Part shown: one piece after another, positions 32,639 to 41,496 of the stretch
Position numbering within the stretch: position 1 is the stretch's first letter
Layout: every line of letters starts with the position of its first letter
DNA from: Devosia ginsengisoli
GTDB taxonomy: Bacteria > Pseudomonadota > Alphaproteobacteria > Rhizobiales > Devosiaceae
Direction of reading: 5' to 3'
NCBI RefSeq assembly: GCF_024707105.1
Contig: NZ_JANQAJ010000006.1
Span: 1 to 64,000, forward strand
DNA: 64,000 nt
Translations under genes and position numbers: made by a program
Notes under the pieces: model-generated
Told to the model about the DNA's origin: nothing
Seen by the model: the letters and a program-made list of their open reading frames with translations, nothing else
The model's database searches: none

Positions 32639-33919
32639 GTGTTCAAATTCTCGAAAATGACGATGACGTGGGGGATCGCACTGCTCGCCGGCGTTGCCAT
32701 GCCGGCCATGGCCTATGCCGCTGAGCTTTCGGTCGTATCGGGCAGCACGGGCCGGAGCGTTGAATTCCTGCGCACCCAGCTTGACCGCTTCGAGGCCGAT
32801 ACCGGCCACACGGTGACGATCGTACCGATGCCGTCCTCGACCACCGACCAGTTCGGGCAGTACCGCCTGTGGCTCGCCGCCGGCAATACCGATATCGACC
32901 TCTACACCACCGACGTGATCTGGGCGCCCCAGCTTGCCGACCAGTTCCTCGATCTCACCGAGGCAGCAAAGGATGTGGTGGGCGACTTCTTCCCCTCGAT
33001 CATCGAGTCGCAGACCGTGGATGGCAAGCTGGTTGCCCTGCCCTCCTATACCGGCGCACCGGCGCTCTATTACCGCAAAGACCTACTGGAAAAATACGGC
33101 AAATCGGTTCCGGCGACCTGGGCCGAAATGACCGCGACGGCTCAGGAAATCATGGATGGCGAGCGCGCCGCCGGCAATGCCGACATGTGGGGTTTCGTCT
33201 TCCAGGGCAATGCCTATGAAGGCCTCACCTGCGATGCCCTGGAATGGGTCAAATCCTATGGTGGCGGGCAGATCGTGGAGCCCGATGGCACCATCTCGAT
33301 CAACAACGAAAACGCCGTCGCCGCCATCGACCTCGCCGCTAGCTGGATCGGCACTATCTCGCCGGAGGGAAGCCTAGCCTATATGGAAGAGGAAAGCCGC
33401 GGCGTGTGGCAGCTCGGCAATTCGGTGTTCCACCGCAATTGGGAATATGCCTATGCGCTCGGCAATAGCGGCGACAGCCCGATCAAGGGCCTGTTCGATG
33501 TGGCACCGCTACCGTCAGGCGAAGGCCCTGACGCCCGTTCGGCCGCAACGCTTGGCGGCTGGAACTATGCCGTTTCCAAATATTCGAAGAACCCGGATGC
33601 CGCCATCGAGCTGGCGCTCTATCTCACCTCCTACGAGGTACAGAAGGAACGCGCGATCGAGCTGACCGAAATGCCGACGCGTCCGGCACTTTATGACGAC
33701 GCCGAAGTGGCGGCAGCCCAGCCGATCGTGCCGGCGTGGAAGGACGTGCTGCTCAATGCCGTGCCGCGGCCCTCGGCCCCGACCAAGACCGACTATAACG
33801 AGGTCTCTTCGCTGTTCTGGAGCGCGGTTCACAACACGCTGGCCGGCAACGGTTCGGCTGCTGAAAACCTCGAACTGCTCGAGGCGGACCTTGCCGACCT
33901 CAAGGGCGACGCCTGGTAA
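32639..33919 (+). CDS. ABC sugar-binding protein (family 1), no adjacent permeases
   Basis: A 426-residue periplasmic binding protein starting at GTG 32639 with a strong AGGGAGGA site. A Sec signal peptide ends near AMAYAAE (about residue 28). The mature part has the MalE-like two-lobe pattern (LPSYTGAPALYYRKDLLEKYG, TLGGWNYAVSKYS). It closes the GntR-headed operon 27 bases after the lactonase gene, but no permease or ATPase follows: the next gene is on the other strand. It must work with permeases encoded elsewhere, or has lost them. Confidence 0.92.
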   Translation: MFKFSKMTMTWGIALLAGVAMPAMAYAAELSVVSGSTGRSVEFLRTQLDRFEADTGHTVTIVPMPSSTTDQFGQYRLWLAAGNTDIDLYTTDVIWAPQLADQFLDLTEAAKDVVGDFFPSIIESQTVDGKLVALPSYTGAPALYYRKDLLEKYGKSVPATWAEMTATAQEIMDGERAAGNADMWGFVFQGNAYEGLTCDALEWVKSYGGGQIVEPDGTISINNENAVAAIDLAASWIGTISPEGSLAYMEEESRGVWQLGNSVFHRNWEYAYALGNSGDSPIKGLFDVAPLPSGEGPDARSAATLGGWNYAVSKYSKNPDAAIELALYLTSYEVQKERAIELTEMPTRPALYDDAEVAAAQPIVPAWKDVLLNAVPRPSAPTKTDYNEVSSLFWSAVHNTLAGNGSAAENLELLEADLADLKGDAW

Positions 33920-33943
33920 GAGCGCCTGACTGAAAGGACGGTG

Positions 33944-33972
33944 CGGGCGGTGGAGCTTCCACCGCCCGTTTT
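33944..33972 (+). terminator. Rho-independent terminator after the orphan binding protein
   Basis: A perfect 11-bp stem (CGGGCGGTGGA with TCCACCGCCCG), a 3-base loop and a TTTT tail lie 24 bases after the stop. It ends the long GntR-headed operon. Confidence 0.88.
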
Positions 33973-33975
33973 CGT

Positions 33976-34755
33976 TCAGCGCGGGGCGCCAACGACCCAT
34001 TGTTCGAGATCGATCGAGGTGCCGGTCTGCAGGCCTGACAGGTCAGACAGCAGATAGACGGCCAGACGGGCGACCTCGCTGGCTTCCAGCAGACGGCCCA
34101 ATGGCAGCTTGCCCGCGGCCTGCTGCACCCAGTCCTCGCCCTTGCCCAGAATGTGGGCCTGCATGTTCTGCTCTGCCTCAGTGGCGGCCCAGCCCATATT
34201 GATGCCGTTGACCCGGATGCGGTCGGCGACATGAGCATTGGCTGCATTGCGCGTCAGCGTGGCGAGTGCGCCCTTGCTGGCCGAATAGATGGCCAATTCC
34301 GGCGTGCCGCAATGGGCGTTCATCGACTGGATATTGACGATCGAACCGGGCGCCTTGCGCTCGCGCAGATGCGCGATCATGGCGGACATCAGCAGGAAGG
34401 GCGCCCGGGCATTGACGGCAAAGAGCTTGTCCCAGATGGCGACCGTGCCATCGGTGAAGCTGGCCCGGTCGGTCAGGCCCGCAGCATTGACCAGTCCGTC
34501 GAGTGGGCCATTGGCCAACACCTCTTCCATCAGGCGCGCCGGGGTCTCAGGATCGCCCAGCTCGCCGAAAACCAGTTCGACACCCGGAATTTCTCCCTTT
34601 GCCCGCTCCCCCTTGCCGGCATCACGCCCGGCCAGAACGATACGGCCGGCGCCATTGGCCTGGGCGTGGCGCGCGATTTCGAGGCCGACGCCCTGAAAAC
34701 CGCCGGTAATCAGCACCGCCTTGCCCAGCAGGCTCTGTCCGAAGGGCGCAGTCAT
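33976..34755 (-). CDS. Short-chain dehydrogenase/reductase (SDR)
   Basis: A 259-residue classical SDR with cofactor motif VLITGGFQGVGLEIARHA, NAAGLTDRASF, the active-site serine in NIQSMNAH, and the YSASKGA tyrosine/lysine pair. RVNGINMGWAATEAEQ is the usual NAG-type motif in modified form. ATG 34755 gives the family-typical start; longer in-frame sequence upstream is coding for the permease in another frame. It is the last gene of the RpiR-headed operon, 14 bases after the permease stop, so it probably acts on the imported polyol or sugar. Confidence 0.92.
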   Translation of the reverse strand: MTAPFGQSLLGKAVLITGGFQGVGLEIARHAQANGAGRIVLAGRDAGKGERAKGEIPGVELVFGELGDPETPARLMEEVLANGPLDGLVNAAGLTDRASFTDGTVAIWDKLFAVNARAPFLLMSAMIAHLRERKAPGSIVNIQSMNAHCGTPELAIYSASKGALATLTRNAANAHVADRIRVNGINMGWAATEAEQNMQAHILGKGEDWVQQAAGKLPLGRLLEASEVARLAVYLLSDLSGLQTGTSIDLEQWVVGAPR

Positions 34756-34769
34756 CGGCTTCTCCAAGC

Positions 34770-35747
34770 TCAGCTTTGGTCGGTGATCCGCACATAGACG
34801 GCGGTGACGGCCAGAATGATCGCGCCGAACAGCAGGCGCCGAGCGCCTTCGGGGATTTGCAGCAGCGTCAGCAGGGTGCCTAGCACGGTGAGGATCAGCG
34901 CGCCGACAATGGTGCCCGAATAGCTGCCGCGCCCGCCGAAGATCGAGGTACCGCCGATCACCGCGGCGGCGACCGATGGCAGCATCAGCGAATTGGCCAG
35001 TGACAGCGACGGCGCACGGATGATGCCGACATAGAGCAGCCCGGTAATGCCGGCGATGAGGCCGACCACCGTATAGAGCGCCATCAGCACCTGCCAGGAG
35101 CGTACGCCGGAAAGACGCGTGGCATTCTCGTTGGCCCCCAACGCATAGAGCAGCCGGCCAAAGCCGGTGCGCCGCAGGCCCCAGAGGATGAGGATAGCGA
35201 AGGGTACGAACAGATAGAGCGCATTGGGCATGCCGAAGGTGCGACCAGTACCCAGGAACTCGAAAAATCCGGGGATTTCCGAGCCGGTATTGATGACGTA
35301 GCGCTGATAAACCTGCAGGCACCCCGTGCCGATCAACCCTGTGCCCAGCGTCATGATGAGCGGATGGACCCGGCAGATGCCGACGCCAAAACCATTGACC
35401 AGTCCCATCAGCACGGCCGGCACCAGCGCCAGCACGATGGCCGCAGGGCCGCCAACCAGTGGGGTCAGCGTGGCAACGACGAATGCGCTGACCGTGGCCA
35501 CGACGCCGGCCGAAAGGTCGATGCCGCCGGTCAGCATGGTGAGGGTCTGGCAGGCCGCCAGCATGGCGAGAGGAATGGCGAAGCGGATGGTGTTGCCCAC
35601 CCAGCGCTCATTGAAAATGCCGGGCTGCAGGCCTTCCAGCAGGCCCACCAGGGCACAGAGCAAAAGGATCAGCGGGATGACCGGGTTCTCGCGGATGATC
35701 CGGGCGGCATACTGTAGCGGTGAAATCGTCTCGACGGGCGTTGCCAT
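34770..35747 (-). CDS. Ribose-type ABC importer permease (RbsC-like)
   Basis: A 325-residue permease of the BPD_transp_2 group with about nine or ten hydrophobic segments. Family hallmarks are MLTGGIDLSAGVV, ALGANENATRLSGVRSWQV and the AAAVIGGTSIFGGRGSYSGTIVGALIL segment near the C-terminus. It forms the membrane channel together with the second permease encoded upstream. The start ATG 35747 shares one base with the stop of that gene (TGATG). Confidence 0.93.
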   Translation of the reverse strand: MATPVETISPLQYAARIIRENPVIPLILLLCALVGLLEGLQPGIFNERWVGNTIRFAIPLAMLAACQTLTMLTGGIDLSAGVVATVSAFVVATLTPLVGGPAAIVLALVPAVLMGLVNGFGVGICRVHPLIMTLGTGLIGTGCLQVYQRYVINTGSEIPGFFEFLGTGRTFGMPNALYLFVPFAILILWGLRRTGFGRLLYALGANENATRLSGVRSWQVLMALYTVVGLIAGITGLLYVGIIRAPSLSLANSLMLPSVAAAVIGGTSIFGGRGSYSGTIVGALILTVLGTLLTLLQIPEGARRLLFGAIILAVTAVYVRITDQS

Positions 35748-36718
35748 CAGCGCGGTCCTCTCATAGCCAGCAGGCCGCCGATCATCACCACGGCCACCAT
35801 GATGATGCCCTCGATAATGGTGGTTACGTTGGGGTCGACCGACAGCAGGGTGAGGTCGAGCCGCAGCGTGCGCAGGATGAAGACGGCAATGATCGGGCCT
35901 AACAGGCCGCCGCGACCGCCGGTCAGCGATATCCCGCCGAGCACGACGGCGGCGACGCTTGCCAGCAGATAGGGGCCGGCGATCGGCTCGCCGATGCCGG
36001 TGCTGAGGGTAATCGACAGGCCGCCAAGCGCCGCGAACAGGCCGGCAAAAGCATAGGCCGCCACGCGGGTCATCCCGATCGGCACACCGGAACGGAAGGC
36101 CGCGTTCTGGTCGCTGCCGATGGCATAGATGGACAGGCCCAGCTTGGAGCGGCGCAGCGGCAGCCAGATGATCAGCGTAAACGCCACCAGCACGACGAAA
36201 GCCCGGGGCAACCATGCCGTCAGCTCCGGCGGCAGCCCGGGAATGGTCACCCCGCCCACGACCAGAGCGCGCAGCCAGGGCGCTGCCGTGCCGCCCGGTG
36301 CATTGAGGATCAGCAGCGCCACCCCTTCCCACACGAACAACATGGCAAGGGTGACGACGATATCGGGCACCCGCGTCAGCACGATGAGAAGGCCGTTGAT
36401 GGCGCCCATCGCCACCCCGGCGAGGAGAACGATGAGGACGACCAGCCCAGCGCTGGCGTCGCCCATCTGCTGCATGAGCAGTGCCGCGATGACCCCGGCG
36501 ACCGCCATGATCGAGGCAATGGACAGATCGATGCCGCCGGCGATGACCACGATACCCATGCCAATCGTGGCAAACGCAAAAGGCAGGGCAGCGCGCGCCA
36601 GGGAATCGAGGCCAGAGGCACCAAAATTAGGCTGAATAATGCGGGTCGCGACGAGCAGGATAACCAGGATCGCGAACAGGCCGAGCGACCAGCTGTGCCG
36701 GGTGAGGAAGCGCGTCAT
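35747..36718 (-). CDS. Ribose-type ABC importer permease (RbsC-like), second copy
   Basis: A 323-residue permease of the same type as its neighbour, sharing VIAGGIDLSIASIMA, AIGSDQNAAFRSGVP and VVLGGISLTGGRGGLLGPIIAVFIL. Two different permeases imply a heterodimeric channel. The start ATG 36718 overlaps the stop of the ATPase gene by ATGA, so the importer subunits are translationally coupled in the order ATPase, permease, permease. The sugar is unknown. Confidence 0.93.
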   Translation of the reverse strand: MTRFLTRHSWSLGLFAILVILLVATRIIQPNFGASGLDSLARAALPFAFATIGMGIVVIAGGIDLSIASIMAVAGVIAALLMQQMGDASAGLVVLIVLLAGVAMGAINGLLIVLTRVPDIVVTLAMLFVWEGVALLILNAPGGTAAPWLRALVVGGVTIPGLPPELTAWLPRAFVVLVAFTLIIWLPLRRSKLGLSIYAIGSDQNAAFRSGVPIGMTRVAAYAFAGLFAALGGLSITLSTGIGEPIAGPYLLASVAAVVLGGISLTGGRGGLLGPIIAVFILRTLRLDLTLLSVDPNVTTIIEGIIMVAVVMIGGLLAMRGPR

Positions 36719-38241
36719 GGCTGCGCCTCCGTCATGGTGGATGACTGACGTCCGGCTTCGGTCAAGCCGTAGGCGGCACGCATCAGGTTCTGCTCGCTGG
36801 CCTGGCTGGCGTCGATGACGTCTACCACTCGACCGCCGAAGATGACGATGGCGCGGTCGCAAGCCAGCGCGACCTCATCCAGTTCGGACGTGTAGAATAG
36901 AATGGATGCGCCTTGCGCCGCCAGTTCGCGCAGCAGCGGATAGATCTGGTGCTTGGTGCGCACATCAATGCCGCGCGTGGGATCGAACAATAGCAAAGTC
37001 TCGACACCGGCTGCCACCCAGCGGCCGATGGTAACCTTCTGCTGGTTGCCGCCCGAAAGGCGTCGGACCTCGGCCTGGGCGCGCATGTCGATCTGCAGTC
37101 GCGCAACCGCATCGGCGACGCGCGCGGCTTCCCGGCGCATCGGAATGGCGCCCCATTTCGATGGGTGAGCCAATTGCGGCAGGGCGATATTTTCGCGCAC
37201 CGAGCGCAGCATCAGCAGGGCGTCCTTGCGGTCGCCGGGCACCAGCGTCAGGCCACGGGCAATGGCGTCGGCGGGGTGGCCGAAGCTGGCGGGCTTGCCA
37301 TCGACCTCGATCGTGCCGGAACGTGCGCGGCGGAAGCCGGCAAGGACGCTGAAGAGTTCGTCCTGCCCCTGCCCTTCCAGCGCCACGACACCAAGGACTT
37401 CACCCTTGTTGAGGTCGAACGACACATCGGCGAGCTTGGAGCCGGCGCCGAGGCCGCGCACCTGCAGGCGCGGCGTTTCGGCGGCACCAGCAGCATCGCG
37501 AATACGCGCACCAGTCGCTTCGACACGAGTGGGAATGCCACCCAGCATCAGTTCGACGATCTTCTCCTCGATGCCGGGTTCGATGACGAAATCGCCCACT
37601 GTAACGCCGTCGCGCAAAACCGAGGCGCGGTCGCAGACGCGGGCAATCTCCGCAAAGCGATGCGAGATATAGATGACGGAGCGCCCGGCATCCGCCTGGG
37701 CGCGAATGACGGTCAGCACGCGCTCGACCAGATCGGTGGGCAGGGCCGCGGTCATTTCATCAAGCATCAGCACCTTGGGCTCCTTGGCGAGCGTCAAGGC
37801 GAGATCGAGGATGCGCAGGGTAGCGAGCGGCAGGTGCGCAATGGGGTCATCGAGCCGCAGATCGGCAATGCCGAGTTCATTGACCCAGTGCCGGAACGGC
37901 TCGACCGGCACATCGACAAGCCGCAGATTGTCGGCCACGTCGAGGTCGGGAATGAGCGAGGGCTCCTGATAGACCGGCATGATGCCCGAGCGTCGCGCCT
38001 GGGCCGGAGAGGCGAAGCGCCGGTCCTGCCCGTCGAGGTGGATATGGCCCGCATCAGGCCGCAGCGCGCCGGTAAGGATTTTGACGAAGGTCGATTTGCC
38101 GGCGCCGTTCGCGCCCATCAGCGCGACGATTTCGCCGGCAGCCACCGTGAGCGACGCATCCTTGAGCGCCGCGACGGCGCCGAACCTTTTGGCCACGCCG
38201 CTTGCGTCCAATAGCGGACGCCCAGTCGCTGCTTCCGTCAT
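36715..38241 (-). CDS. Ribose-type ABC importer ATPase with two nucleotide-binding domains
   Basis: A 508-residue RbsA/XylG-like protein with two ATPase domains. Domain 1 has a canonical Walker A (GANGAGKST, 43-51) and Walker B-like VLMLDEMTAAL, but its signature segment reads LPLATLRILDLA instead of the usual LSxGQQQ. Domain 2 has a degenerate Walker A (ALEGQGQDE), normal for this family, and a full signature LSGGNQQKV. With the usual pairing of Walker A of one domain with the signature of the other, one composite ATP site can remain complete. The gene follows the binding-protein gene after a strong hairpin. Confidence 0.92.
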   Translation of the reverse strand: MTEAATGRPLLDASGVAKRFGAVAALKDASLTVAAGEIVALMGANGAGKSTFVKILTGALRPDAGHIHLDGQDRRFASPAQARRSGIMPVYQEPSLIPDLDVADNLRLVDVPVEPFRHWVNELGIADLRLDDPIAHLPLATLRILDLALTLAKEPKVLMLDEMTAALPTDLVERVLTVIRAQADAGRSVIYISHRFAEIARVCDRASVLRDGVTVGDFVIEPGIEEKIVELMLGGIPTRVEATGARIRDAAGAAETPRLQVRGLGAGSKLADVSFDLNKGEVLGVVALEGQGQDELFSVLAGFRRARSGTIEVDGKPASFGHPADAIARGLTLVPGDRKDALLMLRSVRENIALPQLAHPSKWGAIPMRREAARVADAVARLQIDMRAQAEVRRLSGGNQQKVTIGRWVAAGVETLLLFDPTRGIDVRTKHQIYPLLRELAAQGASILFYTSELDEVALACDRAIVIFGGRVVDVIDASQASEQNLMRAAYGLTEAGRQSSTMTEAQP

Positions 38242-38276
38242 GCCGACGACACCTTGCCCTTGCCTGGTCGGGAGAT

Positions 38277-38300
38277 GTCCCCGGCCTTGCGGCCGGGGAC
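38277..38300 (-). terminator. Intra-operon hairpin after the binding-protein gene
   Basis: A perfect 10-bp stem (GTCCCCGGCC with GGCCGGGGAC) and a 4-base loop lie between the binding-protein stop and the ATPase start. There is no T-run, so it probably stabilises the upstream mRNA or reduces read-through and raises binding-protein output. Confidence 0.7.
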
Positions 38301-38309
38301 AGGATCAGA

Positions 38310-39335
38310 TCACTCGCCGGGGCCTTTGCAGGCGATGATTTCCTCGGTCGTGTAGGTGGTGAAGTCCGGGATCGAGACACTCACCGGCCATTCGGGATCG
38401 AGGTTCGGATTCTGCGCCTCGGCGATCTTGGCCTTGCCTTCGTCGGAGACGTTGTCCCAGAGCTCGGGCGCCACCAGCACGGTTTTCTCTGCCGGCGCAT
38501 TCCCTTCGAGGATCTGCAAAGCAAGCGTCACGCCGGCACCCCCGATCGAGCCCGGATTGGTCACGGCCGCGCCGACGAGGCCATCGACGCTGGCAAGCTG
38601 GCCGACAAAGCCGGCATTGTCGGCGCCAACGATCGGCACCAGCGGTGCATCGGATTCGACGAAGGCATCGACGATGACATTGTCGATACCCGAGGTCCAC
38701 ACACCATCGAACGGAATGCCGGTCGCCAGATAGTCGAGGATCTGCTGCTTGCCCTGGTCCTGCTGCCAGCCAGTGAACACTTCCTGGGCAACGCTCACGC
38801 CCGGATATTCGGCCAGGGCGCGCTTGAAGCCTTTGTCACGATCGTCGTCGGCCGAGGCACCAGCAGCGCCGCGCATATAGACCACGCTACCTTCGCCGCC
38901 GATCTGCTCGAACAGCCACTTGGCGCCGAGATAGCCGTATTCTTCCTGGTTGTTCGACAGGACATAGGCAGACGGCTCGGTGACCGCCTGATCCACCGCA
39001 ACCACGATGATGCCGGCATCGGTTGCTTCCTTGACGGCCGCATTGATGCCTTCCGGATTGGCCGGGTTGACGACGATGGCGTCGACGCCGGCCTGGATCA
39101 GGTTGCGGATGTCTTCGAGCTGGCCGGCAGCGTCAGTATTGCGGTGGGCGATATTGAGCGACGACACCAGACCGGAATCGAGAGCCTGCGCCTTGATCGC
39201 GCAGATCATTTCCTCGCGCCAGCCATTGCCCTGCACGGTGTTGGAGACACCAATCGTATATTCCTGGGCGGCGGCAATGCCGCCGAGCCCGACAAAAATG
39301 GAGACCGCGCTGGCGGTCACGAGCAGCTTGTTCAT
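38310..39335 (-). CDS. Periplasmic sugar-binding protein, ribose/xylose type
   Basis: A 341-residue Peripla_BP_4-type binding protein. The signal peptide ends at IAAAQ near residue 23. The mature part shows YTIGVSNTVQGNGWREEM, a DAIVVNPANPEGI segment and VPIVGADNAGFVGQL, all typical of ligand-contacting regions of RbsB-like proteins. It delivers a sugar or polyol to the importer encoded just downstream. It lies 46 bases after the TIM-barrel isomerase gene and is followed by the hairpin at 38277-38300. Confidence 0.93.
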   Translation of the reverse strand: MNKLLVTASAVSIFVGLGGIAAAQEYTIGVSNTVQGNGWREEMICAIKAQALDSGLVSSLNIAHRNTDAAGQLEDIRNLIQAGVDAIVVNPANPEGINAAVKEATDAGIIVVAVDQAVTEPSAYVLSNNQEEYGYLGAKWLFEQIGGEGSVVYMRGAAGASADDDRDKGFKRALAEYPGVSVAQEVFTGWQQDQGKQQILDYLATGIPFDGVWTSGIDNVIVDAFVESDAPLVPIVGADNAGFVGQLASVDGLVGAAVTNPGSIGGAGVTLALQILEGNAPAEKTVLVAPELWDNVSDEGKAKIAEAQNPNLDPEWPVSVSIPDFTTYTTEEIIACKGPGE

Positions 39336-39381
39336 ATTAGTCCTCCCTTGAGACTGTGGTTATCCTTGCATATTCTTTTGG

Positions 39382-40296
39382 TTACTTCACGTATGGATTG
39401 AGCACGTCGCGAGCCAGCAAAAAGCCTCGCTTGAGCTTGTCGTCACTTCCCTCGAAATTGCGGTCCTCATGCTCGATGATGACCGGGCCGTCGTAGCCGG
39501 CACGATAGAGACCGGAGAAGAACTGGGCCCAGTCGATATCGCCGAGGCCCGGCATGCGCGGTATCTGCCAGCCGATACCGACCGACATGATGCCGTTCTC
39601 GTAGAGCCCGTCGCGGTCGATCATCACGTCCTTGGCGTGGACATGGACCATCTTGGGGCCGAATTCGCGGATAAAGCGCGGCTGGTCGATCATCTGCCAA
39701 ACGAGGTGAGAAGGGTCGTAGTTCATGCCAACCCCCTCGTCCCAGGTATCGAAGATGCGCCGCCAGATTTTGGGCGAATAGGCGATGTTGTGCCCGCCGG
39801 GCCATTCGTCATGGCTGAAGATCATCGGGCAGTTCTCGAAGGCCAGAGTCACCCCAGCATCGCGGGCATGCGCCACGATCGGGGCGAAGATATCCCGCGC
39901 ACGCGACCAGTTTTCCTCGATGTTGAGCGTCCGGTCGCCGCCCATGAAGGTATTGACCACGGGCACCTGCAGCAGGCTCGCGGCCGTGATGACCTTCTTG
40001 AGATGACCGATCACCGCGTCACGATGGGCTTCGTCCTCATGGAGAGGATTGGGATAATAGCCCAGGCCGGAAATGGTTATGCCCTTGGCGGCGAGCGCTG
40101 CGACAATCTCGGCGGCCTTGCCGGCCGTAAGCCCGTCGACATCGATATGCGAGGTACCGGCGTAACGCCGCGTTTCACCACCCGAGCGGGGCCAGCACGC
40201 GATTTCCAGCGCTGAAAAGCCGTTATCCGTCGCCCAGTCGACCACCGCCATGAGATCGGTATCGGCAAATGGGGCCGTCAGAAATCCCAGCTTCAT
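39382..40296 (-). CDS. Sugar phosphate isomerase/epimerase (xylose isomerase-like TIM barrel)
   Basis: A 304-residue AP-endonuclease-2/IolE-like barrel. The probable metal ligands are Glu in LAFENCPM, Asp/His in NYDPSHLVW, His in VHVHAKDVM and Glu in VIIEHEDR. Family members isomerise, epimerise or dehydrate keto sugars and inosose-type compounds. Its ATG overlaps the stop of the upstream Gfo/Idh dehydrogenase by ATGA. The pairing suggests oxidation of the imported substrate by the dehydrogenase followed by isomerisation here; the exact reaction is unknown. Confidence 0.91.
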   Translation of the reverse strand: MKLGFLTAPFADTDLMAVVDWATDNGFSALEIACWPRSGGETRRYAGTSHIDVDGLTAGKAAEIVAALAAKGITISGLGYYPNPLHEDEAHRDAVIGHLKKVITAASLLQVPVVNTFMGGDRTLNIEENWSRARDIFAPIVAHARDAGVTLAFENCPMIFSHDEWPGGHNIAYSPKIWRRIFDTWDEGVGMNYDPSHLVWQMIDQPRFIREFGPKMVHVHAKDVMIDRDGLYENGIMSVGIGWQIPRMPGLGDIDWAQFFSGLYRAGYDGPVIIEHEDRNFEGSDDKLKRGFLLARDVLNPYVK

Positions 40297-41453
40297 CCTT
40301 GTCCTCCCACGTCGACCCAGCTGCTTTCTCTGGCGCTCTTGAGTACAGCATCGCAGAACAGCATCTCATAGTGGCCATCCTCGAAGCTGGCGTAATTTGC
40401 CTGTTCGGAGCGCCGGCCGGCAAGTATGTCGGCATAGACGGCTCCGAACAGCGCGAAGAACGTATCGGCAAAGCCTTCGATATGGCCACCGGGCAGGCTG
40501 GCGGCAGCACTGCCCAAGGCATTCATCAGGCCCGGATCGCGCTGCAACACCTGATTGGGCACCTCGCGGTGGCCGAGCCAAAGATGATCGGGGTGCTCGG
40601 AATTCCAGGCGGCGGAACCTGCGGCGCCACTGATCTCCCAGCTCATCGCATTCTTGCGGCCGTGGCTGACCTGGCTGGTGGTGATCGAACCGCGCGCGCC
40701 ATTGGCGAAACGCAGCAGGATCAGCGCAGCGTCATCGGTTTCGATGCGGCGCGCCTCGCTGGCCTCGGCCCCAGCCTTGGCAAAGGTCTCGACCGGACCG
40801 AGTGGCCGCCGACGCTCGGGAATGAAGGTGGCGAGTTCCGCCAGGATCGCGGTGGGTTTGGCTCCTGCTATAAAGCTGACCAGATCGATCCAGTGCGTAC
40901 CGATATCGGCGACGGACCGCAGGGCGCCGCCTTCATCGGTTTCCAGCCGCCAGTTCCAGTCGCTCGCCTTGGCCAGCCAATCCTGGTGATAATGCCCGGT
41001 GACGAGGCGGATATCGCCCAGTTCCCCGGCGCTGACCATGCCACGTGCCTGCTGGTTGAGCGGGTAGAACCGCGTATTGTAGCAAACGGCAGCGATGCGG
41101 CCGCTGGCGCGCGCCAATTCGACCATTTCCGCCGATTCAGCTGACGTCATGGCCAGCGGCTTTTCGCAGATCACATGCTTGCCCGCCGCCAGGATCGCCT
41201 TGACCTGAGCGTAATGAGCATGGTTGGGCGAGGTGACATGCACTGCATCGACCGCCGGGTCGGCCAGCAACTGATCCAGCGAGTCATAGGCACGCGGCAC
41301 GCCCAGTGCAGCGGCACGTTCGGCGCCACGGGCCGCATTCGACCCCAGCACGCCGGCGATATGCATGCCTAGACGACGCAGCGCCCCGATATGGACGGTG
41401 CCGATGAAGCCCGTACCAATGACGGCAATGCCCAGATCGCTGAACCCGTTCAT
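40293..41453 (-). CDS. Gfo/Idh/MocA family oxidoreductase
   Basis: A 386-residue sugar dehydrogenase. The nucleotide-binding motif is IAVIGTGFIGTVHIGALRR, followed by VHVTSPNHAHY and the EKP motif VICEKPLAMT; the DIGTHWIDLVSFIAG segment carries the likely catalytic histidine. ATG 41453 follows a GGGAG site. It is in the RpiR-headed operon, between the SDR gene and the TIM-barrel isomerase gene (ATGA overlap with the latter). Similar dehydrogenase plus barrel pairs act in inositol, levoglucosan and related pathways; which applies here is not known. Confidence 0.92.
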   Translation of the reverse strand: MNGFSDLGIAVIGTGFIGTVHIGALRRLGMHIAGVLGSNAARGAERAAALGVPRAYDSLDQLLADPAVDAVHVTSPNHAHYAQVKAILAAGKHVICEKPLAMTSAESAEMVELARASGRIAAVCYNTRFYPLNQQARGMVSAGELGDIRLVTGHYHQDWLAKASDWNWRLETDEGGALRSVADIGTHWIDLVSFIAGAKPTAILAELATFIPERRRPLGPVETFAKAGAEASEARRIETDDAALILLRFANGARGSITTSQVSHGRKNAMSWEISGAAGSAAWNSEHPDHLWLGHREVPNQVLQRDPGLMNALGSAAASLPGGHIEGFADTFFALFGAVYADILAGRRSEQANYASFEDGHYEMLFCDAVLKSARESSWVDVGGQG

Positions 41454-41496
41454 GCTCCCTCCCAAGACCAGGCGGCTCCTCTTCCGCCCGGCTCCG

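Noticed and set aside
34770..36332. Longer N-terminal extensions of the permease and SDR frames (to 36332 and 35322)
   Set aside because: The extensions overlap other well-supported genes and have Arg/Pro-rich shadow composition; internal ATGs give normal family lengths.
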